A stretch of 64,000 bases of DNA from assembly GCA_934702375.1 (NCBI GenBank), contig CAKUYE010000006.1, positions 46,387 to 110,386 on the forward strand. The letters are read 5' to 3'. A program made the position numbers and the translations under genes. Shown here one piece after another: positions 42,471 through 50,940 of the stretch (positions are counted from its first letter, which is position 1; every line of letters starts with the position of its first letter). This DNA comes from an uncultured Bacillota bacterium. GTDB taxonomy: Bacteria > Bacillota > Dehalobacteriia > UBA7702. The notes beneath the pieces are model-generated. The model ran no database searches and had not been told where the DNA came from. It saw only the letters and a program-made list of their open reading frames with translations.

Positions 42471-43268
42471 ATGGATCTGGTGCTTAAGATTCTGTCCAAC
42501 GCGGCGGATATTCTGATATTGACTTATGTGATCTATAAAGTGCTGGTGCTGCTGAAGGATAACCGTGCCATGCAGCTCATTAAGGGCATTGTCTTTCTGA
42601 TGCTGGTTTACTATATCAGCGGCTGGCTGAATCTCCGTACCGTTCACATTTTGCTGAGCCAGAGCTGGAGCGTTTTGCTGGTGGGCATTATCATCATTTT
42701 CCAGCCGGAGCTTCGGAGCTTGCTGGAGCACCTTGGCGGCGGTGCCTTTCTCAATCAGACAAAGCAGGAACCGAAAGAGCGGCTTACCGGGGAACTGGTG
42801 AAAGCCCTGAAGGCGGCTTCCAAATCGAAAACCGGTTTTTTGGTGATTTTGGAGGGCCACACCGGCCTGAGAGAATACGTCGATACCGGTACGGCGGTGG
42901 ATGCTTCCGTCACTTCGGAGCTGCTGGGAAATCTCTTTTTCAAAAACGCACCTCTTCATGACGGTGCCGTGATTATCCGGGGCAATCGCATTGCAGCCGC
43001 CGGCTGTATTATGCCCCTTACCGATAACCGGGATATCGACCCGGCATTGGGCACCCGTCACCGTGCGGCTTTGGGTATTTCCGAGGTCTGCGACGGTTTG
43101 GCCCTTGTGGTTTCCGAAGAAAACGGCAGTATTTCCGTGGCGCGGAGCGGCAAGTTGTACCATCGGGTAACTCCCTCCATGGCGGAACAGCTCATCCGTG
43201 ATTTTTACAGCAACCGAAAGAAGAAAAAAGCCCATGCCGCCGCAGAACGAAAGGAGCGTAAGGAATGA
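42471..43268 (+). CDS. cdaA: Diadenylate cyclase CdaA
   Basis: 265 residues. Three N-terminal membrane spans (ILILTYVIYKVLVLL; GIVFLMLVYYISGWL; WSVLLVGIIIIFQPELR) precede the DAC domain with its two nucleotide-binding motifs, LHDGAVIIRGNRI and LGTRHRAALGISEVCDG. CdaA makes cyclic di-AMP from two ATP and controls turgor and potassium uptake. In Firmicutes it is regulated by CdaR and GlmM encoded next to it; here cdaR is reduced to a stub that overlaps the cdaA stop (ATGA). Confidence 0.96.
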   Translation: MDLVLKILSNAADILILTYVIYKVLVLLKDNRAMQLIKGIVFLMLVYYISGWLNLRTVHILLSQSWSVLLVGIIIIFQPELRSLLEHLGGGAFLNQTKQEPKERLTGELVKALKAASKSKTGFLVILEGHTGLREYVDTGTAVDASVTSELLGNLFFKNAPLHDGAVIIRGNRIAAAGCIMPLTDNRDIDPALGTRHRAALGISEVCDGLALVVSEENGSISVARSGKLYHRVTPSMAEQLIRDFYSNRKKKKAHAAAERKERKE

Positions 43269-43375
43269 AAGGCTGGAAAGAGTTTTTTGCAAGCAGGAAT
43301 TTGCTTCTTTATAAGTTGGTGGCGTTTGTGTTGGCGGTGTTGCTGTGGTTGTCGGTAGGTGAGCCGTTTGGGTGA
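43265..43375 (+). pseudogene. cdaR: Truncated cdaR (YbbR) stub, membrane anchor only
   Basis: 36 codons overlapping the end of cdaA by 4 nt: MKGWKEFFASRNLLLYKL, VAFVLAVLLWLSVGEPFG, stop. This is the N-terminal cytosolic tip and single membrane span with which CdaR proteins begin; the YbbR repeats (normally about 300 or more further residues) are absent. Beyond the stop come 1 kb of A, B and C repeats up to glmM. Read as the remnant left when the rest of cdaR was replaced. Confidence 0.8.
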
Positions 43376-43446
43376 GTTTTTTGTTGTTTCTTGTGGTTTG
43401 TGATTAGGGTGGGTGCGTCGGCGATAGGTTTCGTTGCGGGCGCGCT

Positions 43447-43550
43447 AAACGATTGTAATCGGGCAAAATCTCCCGTCACCGGGAGGCTGCAGATACCTCT
43501 TGTATACTTTGCTCCCGCTGCCGGAATCTTTTACCCGATTAAAACCGTTT
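43447..43550 (+). repeat. Module A palindromic element, canonical copy
   Basis: 104 bp, essentially identical to the copy at 41531-41634, 71 nt after the cdaR stub. Confidence 0.92.
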
Positions 43551-43724
43551 ATCCCACCCGAAGGTATGTTGTACCTCGACGTTGTACGACGGCGACCGTT
43601 TATCCCACCCGGAGTTATGTTTTTATCGCGATGTTGTACGCCGCAGCTACTTTTGATATGCTTTGCGATAAAAGCAAAACCGTCGCGAAAAAAAAGTATA
43701 TGATTTTTTAGAAAAGTGCCTGCT

Positions 43725-43946
43725 ATATATGCCTTCCCCTTGAGGGGAAGGTGGGCGCGGAGCGCTCGGATGAGGTGGCGTGAAGGTAGATAATAGTTTT
43801 ATTTCACGACGTACCTGCGGCGAAAAAATGATAATATTCATATACTACGCCGCAGAAACTACCAACATAAAATATAGATGCACCTTTCGCGACACCTCAT
43901 CAGTCGGCTAGCGCCGCCAGCTTCTCCTCAAGGAGAAGCCATGGTG
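43725..43946 (+). repeat. Module B composite
   Basis: CCTTCCCCTTGAGGGGAAGG with GATGAGGTGGCGTGAAGG at the left; the inner arms CTGCGGCG and CGCCGCAG; CGCGACACCTCATCAGTCGG and CTTCTCCTCAAGGAGAAG at the right. Confidence 0.85.
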
Positions 43947-43989
43947 CGTTGCTTTGCAACGCTGATGGGAAATGCATCTGTAATGTTGC

Positions 43990-44216
43990 AAAGTGCCTGC
44001 TAGAATGCCTTCCCCTTGAGGGGAAGGGGGACCGCTTGCGGTGGATGAGGTGGCGTGGCGGTAGGAAATAACATTGTTTCGCAACGTACCTGCGGCGAAA
44101 AAATGATAATATTCATACGCTGCGCCGCAGAAGCAACCTACATAAAATTTAGATGCACCCCTCGCGACACCTCATCAGTCGGCTAACGCCGCCAGCTTCT
44201 TCTCAAGGAGAAGCCA
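43990..44216 (+). repeat. Module B composite, tandem second copy
   Basis: Same layout as 43725-43946 and 44 bp after it. The variable stem at the left is ACCGCTTGCGGT here and GCGCGGAGCGCTC in the first copy. Confidence 0.85.
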
Positions 44217-44247
44217 TAATTGGATTGCATTGCGTAGCAACGCAACC

Positions 44248-44358
44248 ACAACCCCACCGCAGGTGGGATTTCACCTCTCGAAGAGAGATTTCACCTGCCG
44301 CAGGCAGATTTCACTCCGGCCATGGCCGGGATTTCACCTTCCGAAGGAAGATTATTTC
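44248..44358 (-). repeat. Module C hairpin array (5 units)
   Basis: CCCACCGCAGGTGGG, CTCTCGAAGAGAG, CTGCCGCAGGCAG, CCGGCCATGGCCGG, CTTCCGAAGGAAG separated by ATTTCAC. Ends 55 nt before glmM. Confidence 0.88.
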
Positions 44359-44412
44359 ATCTCCCCTTGATTTATTGGGGATATTTAATGATAGAAAGGA
44401 CGGACCTGAAGT

Positions 44413-45783
44413 ATGAAAAAGCAATTTGGAACAGATGGCGTTCGCGGAGAAGCCAATGAAAAGCTTACTCCGACTTTGGCTTACCGCATCGGTGCGGCCC
44501 TTGCCGGAATCTTGAAAAAGGAAACGGCCCGGCCGGTCATTGCCGTAGGGCGGGACACCCGCCGTTCCGGCGATATGCTGGAGGGTGCTTTGGCCGCCGG
44601 CATCACTGCCCGAGGCGGCGTGATGCGTCGTTTGGGGGTAATCCCCACGCCGGCGGTTTCCTCTTACCTTCGTCAGCACGACCTTGCCGCCGGGATTGTA
44701 ATCTCTGCTTCTCACAATCCCTTTTACGATAACGGTATCAAGATTTTCGGTGCCGATGGGCGCAAGTTCCCCGATGATAAAGAAAATGAACTGGAAATGA
44801 TCTTGGCCGGGGAAGAACCCTTGGCTCTCTGCCATAAAGAAGAAATCGGCTGGGTTGAGGATCATCCCGAAGGGGCAGAGGAATATTTACAGCGATTGCA
44901 GGGCTTTTTCCCTCTGGATCTCAGCGGCTATCGTCTGGTGGTAGATACCGCCAACGGCGCGACCTCGGACTATGCGCCGAAGCTCCTGCGGGCTTTGGGG
45001 GCGGAGGTCATCGCCATGAATTGCGATTACGATGGCCTGAATATCAATAAAAATTGCGGCTCCACCAAGCCCGATGCTATGGCTGCCAAGGTAAAGGCTG
45101 TCAGCGCCGACCTGGGCATTGCCTACGATGGCGACGGTGACCGCCTGATCATGGCGGACCATACCGGCGCCATTGTCGACGGCGATATGGCCATGGGGCT
45201 GATGGCGAAATATTTAAAGGAAAAAGGGGAGCTGAAGGAAAACCGCCTTGTCGTTACGGTTATGAGCAACCTTGGCTTAAAGCTGGCCATGAAGGGGCTG
45301 GATATTGACCTTTCGGAAACTGCCGTCGGCGATAAAAACGTTATGGTGGAAATGGACCGCACCGGTGCCATTCTCGGCGGCGAACAATCCGGCCACTTGA
45401 TTTTATCCCAATATAACCCCACCGGGGATGGGATTCTCTCCTCTCTGATGGTTTTGAAAATTATTGCCGAAACCGGTAAGAGCCTGAAGGAGCTGGCGGC
45501 GGTAATGACGCCGTTACCCCAGATCCTCTATAACATCACCGTGTCCCGCCGGGATGATTGGAGCACCAACGAAGCGGTGCAGGCCGCCATTGGCAAGGCC
45601 GAAGCTCTTTTGGCTGGGAAAGGGCGTATTCTCGTGCGCCCCTCTGGCACGGAGCCTCTGCTTCGGGTGATGGGCGAAGGCCCGGACACCGCCGAGCTGG
45701 ATGGTATCTTAAAGGATATTCTGGCAGTGATGGAAAAAGAGCTGAATGATGAAAGCAGGAATATCCTAAAAGGAAGCGAATAA
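44413..45783 (+). CDS. glmM: Phosphoglucosamine mutase GlmM
   Basis: 456 residues. Interconverts glucosamine 6-phosphate and 1-phosphate for UDP-GlcNAc synthesis. N-terminal FGTDGVRG, catalytic phosphoserine loop ISASHNPFYDNGIK, metal loop YDGDGDRLI, sugar loop GGEQSGHL and phosphate loop RPSGTEPLLRVM are all present. In other Firmicutes GlmM also binds and inhibits CdaA, so with cdaR lost it may be the remaining local regulator. Confidence 0.97.
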   Translation: MKKQFGTDGVRGEANEKLTPTLAYRIGAALAGILKKETARPVIAVGRDTRRSGDMLEGALAAGITARGGVMRRLGVIPTPAVSSYLRQHDLAAGIVISASHNPFYDNGIKIFGADGRKFPDDKENELEMILAGEEPLALCHKEEIGWVEDHPEGAEEYLQRLQGFFPLDLSGYRLVVDTANGATSDYAPKLLRALGAEVIAMNCDYDGLNINKNCGSTKPDAMAAKVKAVSADLGIAYDGDGDRLIMADHTGAIVDGDMAMGLMAKYLKEKGELKENRLVVTVMSNLGLKLAMKGLDIDLSETAVGDKNVMVEMDRTGAILGGEQSGHLILSQYNPTGDGILSSLMVLKIIAETGKSLKELAAVMTPLPQILYNITVSRRDDWSTNEAVQAAIGKAEALLAGKGRILVRPSGTEPLLRVMGEGPDTAELDGILKDILAVMEKELNDESRNILKGSE

Positions 45784-45838
45784 TTAAAGATTATAATAAC
45801 TTTAGCCAGGTGCTATTGTGTGAAAGGAGTTGATCTCT

Positions 45839-47668
45839 ATGTGCGGTATTGCCGGATATATTGGTACAAAACAGGCACTGCCATTCTTGATCAGCGGATT
45901 GAAAAAACTGGAATATCGTGGCTACGATTCCGCCGGAATCGCCATTTATAACGGAGACCATATCGAAGTGCGCCGTCAGGTCGGCCGCATTGCGGCATTG
46001 GAACGCTCCATTGCCGGTCAGACCATCGAAGGAACTCAGGGCATCGCCCACACCCGTTGGGCCACCCACGGCGTTCCCTCCAATCGTAATTCCCACCCTC
46101 ATCGGGATACCGATGGACATATTGCCGTTGTGCACAACGGCATCATCGAAAACTATCTGGAGCTTCGGAAGGAACTGGAAGAAAAGGGATACTTCTTTAC
46201 TTCGGAAACCGATACCGAGGTCATCCCCAACCTCATTGCCGATTGCTTTGAAGGGGATCTCCTCCAAGCAGTATGGAAAGCCAGAGCGCGGCTTAGGGGT
46301 TCCTATGCCGCAGTGTGCATGAGTCAGGATGATCCTGATAAGCTTATTGGGATTCGTCAGGACAGTCCCATGATCGTCGGCAGCGGAAAAGATGGCAGCT
46401 ATTTTGCCTCGGATATTCCTGCATTGATCGGTTATGCGGATCAATACACCGCGTTGAAAAACGGTGAGACTGCGGTTTTGACCCGGGAAGGGGTTACCAT
46501 TTATGATGGTGAGACCCTTGCGGAGCCTCAATTTGAAGCCCTGAATATGGATTTGGATGCCGCAGAAAAAGGCGGCTACGAGCACTTTATGCTCAAAGAA
46601 ATCATGGAACAGCCCCGAGCCTTGAAGGATTGCCTTTCCGGCCGCATTGCCTATGGGCAACACGTTGTGGATCTCGGAGAGTTAAAACTCACCGCCGAAA
46701 AGGTGGAAAACATCGATAAAATTGTGATGGTTGCCTGCGGCACCGCCTATCATGCCTGCTATGTGGGGCGCTATGTCTACGAACAGATGCTGGATATCCC
46801 GGTGGAGGTGGATATCGCTTCGGAATTCCGCTATCGGGATCCCATTGTCGATAAACACACCTTGACTATCATTGTTTCCCAGAGTGGGGAAACGGCGGAT
46901 ACCCTTGCGGCTCTGGCTGAAGCCAAGCGTAAAGGTAGCCATGTCCTTGCCATCACCAACGTTTGGGGCAGCTCCATTGCCAGAGAAGCCCACGATGTGA
47001 TCTACACCCGTGCCGGTTTGGAAATTGCCGTGGCATCCACCAAGGCTTATACGACCCAGATTTTGGCCATCTACCTTCTCGGCCTGTATATGGCAGAGAT
47101 GAAGGGCAAAATGATCCGCAAGGAAATTCAGGAGGTCATCAATGAGCTTTACCGCCTGCCCGATAAGGTCCAGCGGATTCTCGATGAACAGCTGGATACC
47201 GTTAAGGCCATGGGTGAAATCATTGCCAACTATCGGGATGCCTTTTTCATCGGCCGTGGTTTAGACTACGTGGTGGCTCTGGAAGGTGCCTTGAAGCTGA
47301 AGGAAATTTCCTATATCCACGCCGAAGCCTATGCCGCCGGGGAACTGAAACACGGCACCCTGGCTCTTATTGTGGATCAGGTCCCGGTGATCAGTCTTTG
47401 CACCCAGCATTATCTTGAAGAAAAGATGATCAGCAATATCAAAGAAGCCCAAACAAGAGACGGCCAGATCTTTGCCTTTGCCTTTGAAGGAGATACCCTC
47501 ATTTCCGAGGTGGCCGATCATATTTGTTATTTGCCGAAGACCATGGATCTGCTGGCGCCGATTTTGACGGTAATTCCCCTGCAGCTGATTGCATATTATG
47601 CGTCGGTGAAGAGGGGGGTTGATGTGGATAAGCCGAGGAATTTGGCGAAAAGTGTGACTGTAGAGTAA
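45839..47668 (+). CDS. glmS: Glutamine-fructose-6-phosphate aminotransferase GlmS
   Basis: 609 residues from ATG 45839 so that Cys2 (MCGIAGYIG) is the N-terminal nucleophile; GAAAGGAG lies upstream. Glutaminase domain 1-240 (HTRWATHGVPSNRNSHPH), two SIS domains (ACGTAYHACYVG; SQSGETADTLAAL; FIGRGLDYVVALEGALKLKEISY) and the C-terminal DKPRNLAKSVTVE. Makes glucosamine 6-phosphate for the wall. The 55-nt gap to glmM is too short for a glmS ribozyme. Confidence 0.98.
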   Translation: MCGIAGYIGTKQALPFLISGLKKLEYRGYDSAGIAIYNGDHIEVRRQVGRIAALERSIAGQTIEGTQGIAHTRWATHGVPSNRNSHPHRDTDGHIAVVHNGIIENYLELRKELEEKGYFFTSETDTEVIPNLIADCFEGDLLQAVWKARARLRGSYAAVCMSQDDPDKLIGIRQDSPMIVGSGKDGSYFASDIPALIGYADQYTALKNGETAVLTREGVTIYDGETLAEPQFEALNMDLDAAEKGGYEHFMLKEIMEQPRALKDCLSGRIAYGQHVVDLGELKLTAEKVENIDKIVMVACGTAYHACYVGRYVYEQMLDIPVEVDIASEFRYRDPIVDKHTLTIIVSQSGETADTLAALAEAKRKGSHVLAITNVWGSSIAREAHDVIYTRAGLEIAVASTKAYTTQILAIYLLGLYMAEMKGKMIRKEIQEVINELYRLPDKVQRILDEQLDTVKAMGEIIANYRDAFFIGRGLDYVVALEGALKLKEISYIHAEAYAAGELKHGTLALIVDQVPVISLCTQHYLEEKMISNIKEAQTRDGQIFAFAFEGDTLISEVADHICYLPKTMDLLAPILTVIPLQLIAYYASVKRGVDVDKPRNLAKSVTVE

Positions 47669-47741
47669 CTCTTACGGATCATTTTGGATTTGTGGTTTTT
47701 TGGGGTGTACGACGGCGTGACTTGGGAGCATCGTGCGCGCT

Positions 47742-47845
47742 AAACGGTTGTAATCGGGCAAAATCTCCCGTCACCGGGAGGCTGCAGATACCTCTTGTAT
47801 ACTTTGCTCCCGCTGCCGGAATCTTTTACCCGATTAAAACCGTTT
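47742..47845 (+). repeat. Module A palindromic element, canonical copy
   Basis: 104 bp. Differs from the copy at 41531 chiefly in AAACGGTTG for AAACGATTG at the left end, a change that restores pairing with the right end AACCGTTT. It lies 73 nt after glmS. Confidence 0.92.
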
Positions 47846-47954
47846 ATCCCACCCGGAGGTATTTTATTCCGCGACGTGGTACGCCGCAGAAACTTTTGTG
47901 GCGCTTCACAATTGACGTTATGCCGTCGCGAAAAGAAACTGATCCTGTGAAAAG

Positions 47955-48185
47955 TACCTGCTACGCATGCCTTCCCCTTGAGGGGAAGGGGGACCGCTTG
48001 CGGTGGATGAGGTGGCGTGACGGTAGGTAATAACTTTGTTTCTCAACGTATCTGCGGCGAAAAAAGTATTGCATCTATGAAAAACAAAACGCCGCAGAAA
48101 CAACCTGCATGAAATATAGATGCACCCCTCGCGACACCTCATCAGTCAGCTATCGCTGACAGCTTCTCCTCAAGGAGAAGCCATA
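47955..48185 (+). repeat. Module B composite
   Basis: CCTTCCCCTTGAGGGGAAGG and GATGAGGTGGCGTGACGG left; CGCGACACCTCATCAGTCAG and CTTCTCCTCAAGGAGAAG right; variable stem here CTATCGCTGACAG. It ends 37 nt before the DUF1638 start codon. Confidence 0.85.
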
Positions 48186-48222
48186 ATTGCATTGCTTTGC
48201 AATGCTTTATTGGAGAAAAAAC

Positions 48223-48894
48223 ATGGAAACGAAAGAGAAAAAATACATGATGCTTGCTTGCCGCAATATCGAAGATGAGATCGAAGCGGCAATGCGGGAA
48301 TATGAAGTAGAATATCCGGTGCTGTATCTTCAATCCGGCACCCATGACAAGCCGGATTATATGCACCGTACCTTGCAGGAGATCATTGATTCCCTTACCG
48401 GTATCGACTATCTTTTGCTGCCCATGGGGCGCTGTGGCAATGCCACCTTGGGGCTGCGGTCGGACCGCTTCTCCATTGTGCTGCCCAAGTGTGACGATTG
48501 CATTAACCTGTTGCTTTCGGAAAACAGTCTGAAGGTGGATCGTCCTCACGCCAGTATGTTTTATACCGCCGGATGGATGCGGAGCAGCCGCAGTGCGGCC
48601 AATGAATACGACAGCACTACGGCAAAATACGGCAAGGATCAGGCGGATATGATCATGCAGATGATCTACGGCGGCTACAAGCATTTCAGCCTGTTGGATA
48701 CGGGCCTTTACGATATGGATAAAGCCGAACGCATCCTGACTCCCCTTGCCACCTGCGTTTCCGTGGATATGCCCCGGATAAAGGCACCTTTCGGTGTGCT
48801 GAAAAAAATGGTGGCTCTGGAGCTGGATAACGAAAACTTTGCTGTGATCCCCCCGGGTACCGAAGTTACCGAAGAAATGTTAAGCTTGGAATAA
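48223..48894 (+). CDS. DUF1638 domain protein
   Basis: 223 residues from ATG 48223 (TTGGAG). Family pattern: KYMMLACRNIEDEIEAAM, DYLLLPMGRCGNATLGLRS, the Cys-containing LPKCDDCINLLL and MFYTAGWMR, then GGYKHFSLLDTGLYD. DUF1638 proteins are frequent companions of corrinoid methyltransferase genes in methylamine- and betaine-using anaerobes, which fits the region 12 kb upstream; their function is not established. The EEP gene follows after 13 nt. Confidence 0.82.
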   Translation: METKEKKYMMLACRNIEDEIEAAMREYEVEYPVLYLQSGTHDKPDYMHRTLQEIIDSLTGIDYLLLPMGRCGNATLGLRSDRFSIVLPKCDDCINLLLSENSLKVDRPHASMFYTAGWMRSSRSAANEYDSTTAKYGKDQADMIMQMIYGGYKHFSLLDTGLYDMDKAERILTPLATCVSVDMPRIKAPFGVLKKMVALELDNENFAVIPPGTEVTEEMLSLE

Positions 48895-48907
48895 AAAAGG
48901 AGCTGCC

Positions 48908-49978
48908 ATGAAAAAACCGATCAAATGGCTGCTGATCGCCGTCGCTGTGATTTTGGCGGCGGCGTTGATTTATGTCGGCTATGTTTTTATCACCTACAAC
49001 CGCATTGAGGATCACCAGAGCCTGACTCCGGTGGGGAACGGCGCCGATGCTCCGGCGGCTTTGAACACGGAATATACCGTTGTGACCCAAAATTGCGGCT
49101 TTGGAGCCTATACTGCCGATTTCACTTTCTTTATGGATGGCGGAAAAAGCTCCCGGGCCGAGAGCCGGGAAAGTGTGATTCGCTGCATTGATGGCCTTGC
49201 CACCCAGGTTCGGGCGGAGCAGCCCAACTTTGTCTTTTATCAGGAGGTGGATACCGACTCCACCCGGAGCCACCACGTCAATGAAAAGTTTCAGCTTTGC
49301 CAGATCTACGATGGCTTTGACAGCGTTTTCGGGGTGAATTATCATTCCGCTTATTTGATGTACCCTCTCACCGAGCCCCACGGCAAGTCCAACAGCGGGA
49401 TTCTCACCTTCAGCGATCGGAAGATCACCGGCGCAGAACGCCGCAGCCTGCCCATTTCCAAGAGCTTCTCCAAGTTCCTTGATTTGGACCGCTGCTATAC
49501 GATCTCCCGAGTACCGGTGGAAAACGGCAAGGAGCTGGTACTGTTTAATGTGCATCTTTCCGCTTACGGCGGCAGCGATGCCATTCGTTCCGCCCAGATG
49601 TCCATGCTCTTTGAGGATTTGGCGACGGAATATGCCAAGGGCAACTATTGTGTTTGCGGCGGTGATTTCAATCACGATTTCACCGGCGATTCCACCCAGA
49701 TTCTCAACGATGTGGATAGCACCGACTACGGTTGGGCGCAGCCCTTCCCGGCGGAAATGCTCCCCGATGGGATTCGCCGCTGCACCGCATATACCTCGGA
49801 TACCGTTACGGCCACCTGCCGCAACTGCGATGTGCCTTACGATGCCGGCACCTTTACGGTGATTGTCGATGGTTTTCTTGTTTCGGAAAACGTAGAGGTA
49901 ACCCGGCTGGAAAACATCGACAAGGGCTTCACCTATAGTGACCACAACCCTGTGGTGATGTCCTTTCTTTTGAAATAA
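48908..49978 (+). CDS. Membrane-anchored endonuclease/exonuclease/phosphatase-fold protein
   Basis: 356 residues. N-terminal anchor (WLLIAVAVILAAALIYVGYVFI), then an EEP domain: TQNCGFG, the catalytic Glu in FVFYQEVD, FNVHLSAYG, GGDFNHD and the terminal YSDHNPVVM. Such membrane-bound members act outside the cell on phosphodiesters (sphingomyelinase-like) or nucleic acid; the substrate is unknown. AAAAGGAG precedes the ATG. Confidence 0.9.
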   Translation: MKKPIKWLLIAVAVILAAALIYVGYVFITYNRIEDHQSLTPVGNGADAPAALNTEYTVVTQNCGFGAYTADFTFFMDGGKSSRAESRESVIRCIDGLATQVRAEQPNFVFYQEVDTDSTRSHHVNEKFQLCQIYDGFDSVFGVNYHSAYLMYPLTEPHGKSNSGILTFSDRKITGAERRSLPISKSFSKFLDLDRCYTISRVPVENGKELVLFNVHLSAYGGSDAIRSAQMSMLFEDLATEYAKGNYCVCGGDFNHDFTGDSTQILNDVDSTDYGWAQPFPAEMLPDGIRRCTAYTSDTVTATCRNCDVPYDAGTFTVIVDGFLVSENVEVTRLENIDKGFTYSDHNPVVMSFLLK

Positions 49979-50004
49979 TTGTGTGATACAGGAGGAATCG
50001 AAGG

Positions 50005-50937
50005 ATGGCGCGTATTTATCATTCCGTAGAAGAACTCATTGGCGGCACTCCGTTGCTGGAGCTTGTCCGCTTTCATCAAAAAGAAGGGCTGGAAGCGACC
50101 CTTCTGGCAAAATTGGAATATCTCAATCCCGCCGGCTCTGCCAAGGATCGTGTGGCTTTGGGGATGCTGAACGATGCCGAGGAAAAGGGCATATTAAAGC
50201 CCGGGGGCACCGTGATTGAGCCGACCTCCGGCAATACCGGTATCGGTCTGGCTGCCGTTGCCGCCACCCGGGGCTATCGTGTCATTATCGTTATGCCCGA
50301 CTCCATGAGCAAGGAGCGTTGTATGCTGATGACGGCTTACGGTGCCGAGCTGGTGCTTACCCCCGGAGCCGAGGGCATGAAGGGGGCCATTGATAAGGCC
50401 GAAGCTCTGGCAAAGGAAATCCCCGGCAGCTTTATCCCTGGGCAGTTTGAAAATCCCGCCAATGCTGCGACCCATTATCGCACCACCGGCCCGGAAATCT
50501 GGGCCGATACCGATGGGAAGGTGGATTTCTTTGTAGCCGGCGTCGGCACCGGCGGCACCATCACCGGTGTGGGGCGTTATCTGAAGGAGCAAAACCCCGG
50601 AGTACAGGTGGTTGCGGTAGAGCCTGCCGGTTCGCCGCTGCTTTCCGGCGGGAAGGCCGGCCCCCACGGCTTACAGGGCATCGGCGCCAATTTCATTCCG
50701 GAGCTGCTGGATCGGGAGATCTACGACGAAGTGATCACCGTCACCGAGGAACAGGCCTATGCTGCCGGCCGCACCCTTGGCAAATGTGAGGGGATTCTTT
50801 GCGGCATTTCCTCCGGGGCGGCTCTCCATGCCGCCATGGTTTTGGCACGGCGGCAGGAAAATAAGGGTAAGCGCATTGTGGTGCTGCTCCCGGATACCGG
50901 TGACCGCTACCTCTCGACGCCGCTTTTTGAAGGATGA
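50005..50937 (+). CDS. cysK: Cysteine synthase (O-acetylserine thiol-lyase)
   Basis: 310 residues, full length. PLP-dependent: Schiff-base Lys in NPAGSAKDRVAL, cofactor loop EPTSGNTGIGLA, phosphate-binding GVGTGGTITGVGRYL, and ISSGAALHAA near the end. Makes cysteine from O-acetylserine and sulfide. ACAGGAGGAATCG precedes the ATG. No cysE is adjacent. Confidence 0.95.
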   Translation: MARIYHSVEELIGGTPLLELVRFHQKEGLEATLLAKLEYLNPAGSAKDRVALGMLNDAEEKGILKPGGTVIEPTSGNTGIGLAAVAATRGYRVIIVMPDSMSKERCMLMTAYGAELVLTPGAEGMKGAIDKAEALAKEIPGSFIPGQFENPANAATHYRTTGPEIWADTDGKVDFFVAGVGTGGTITGVGRYLKEQNPGVQVVAVEPAGSPLLSGGKAGPHGLQGIGANFIPELLDREIYDEVITVTEEQAYAAGRTLGKCEGILCGISSGAALHAAMVLARRQENKGKRIVVLLPDTGDRYLSTPLFEG

Positions 50938-50940
50938 TCT

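Noticed and set aside
45784..45838. A glmS ribozyme was looked for upstream of glmS.
   Set aside because: Only 55 nt separate glmM and glmS; the ribozyme core needs about 170 nt.
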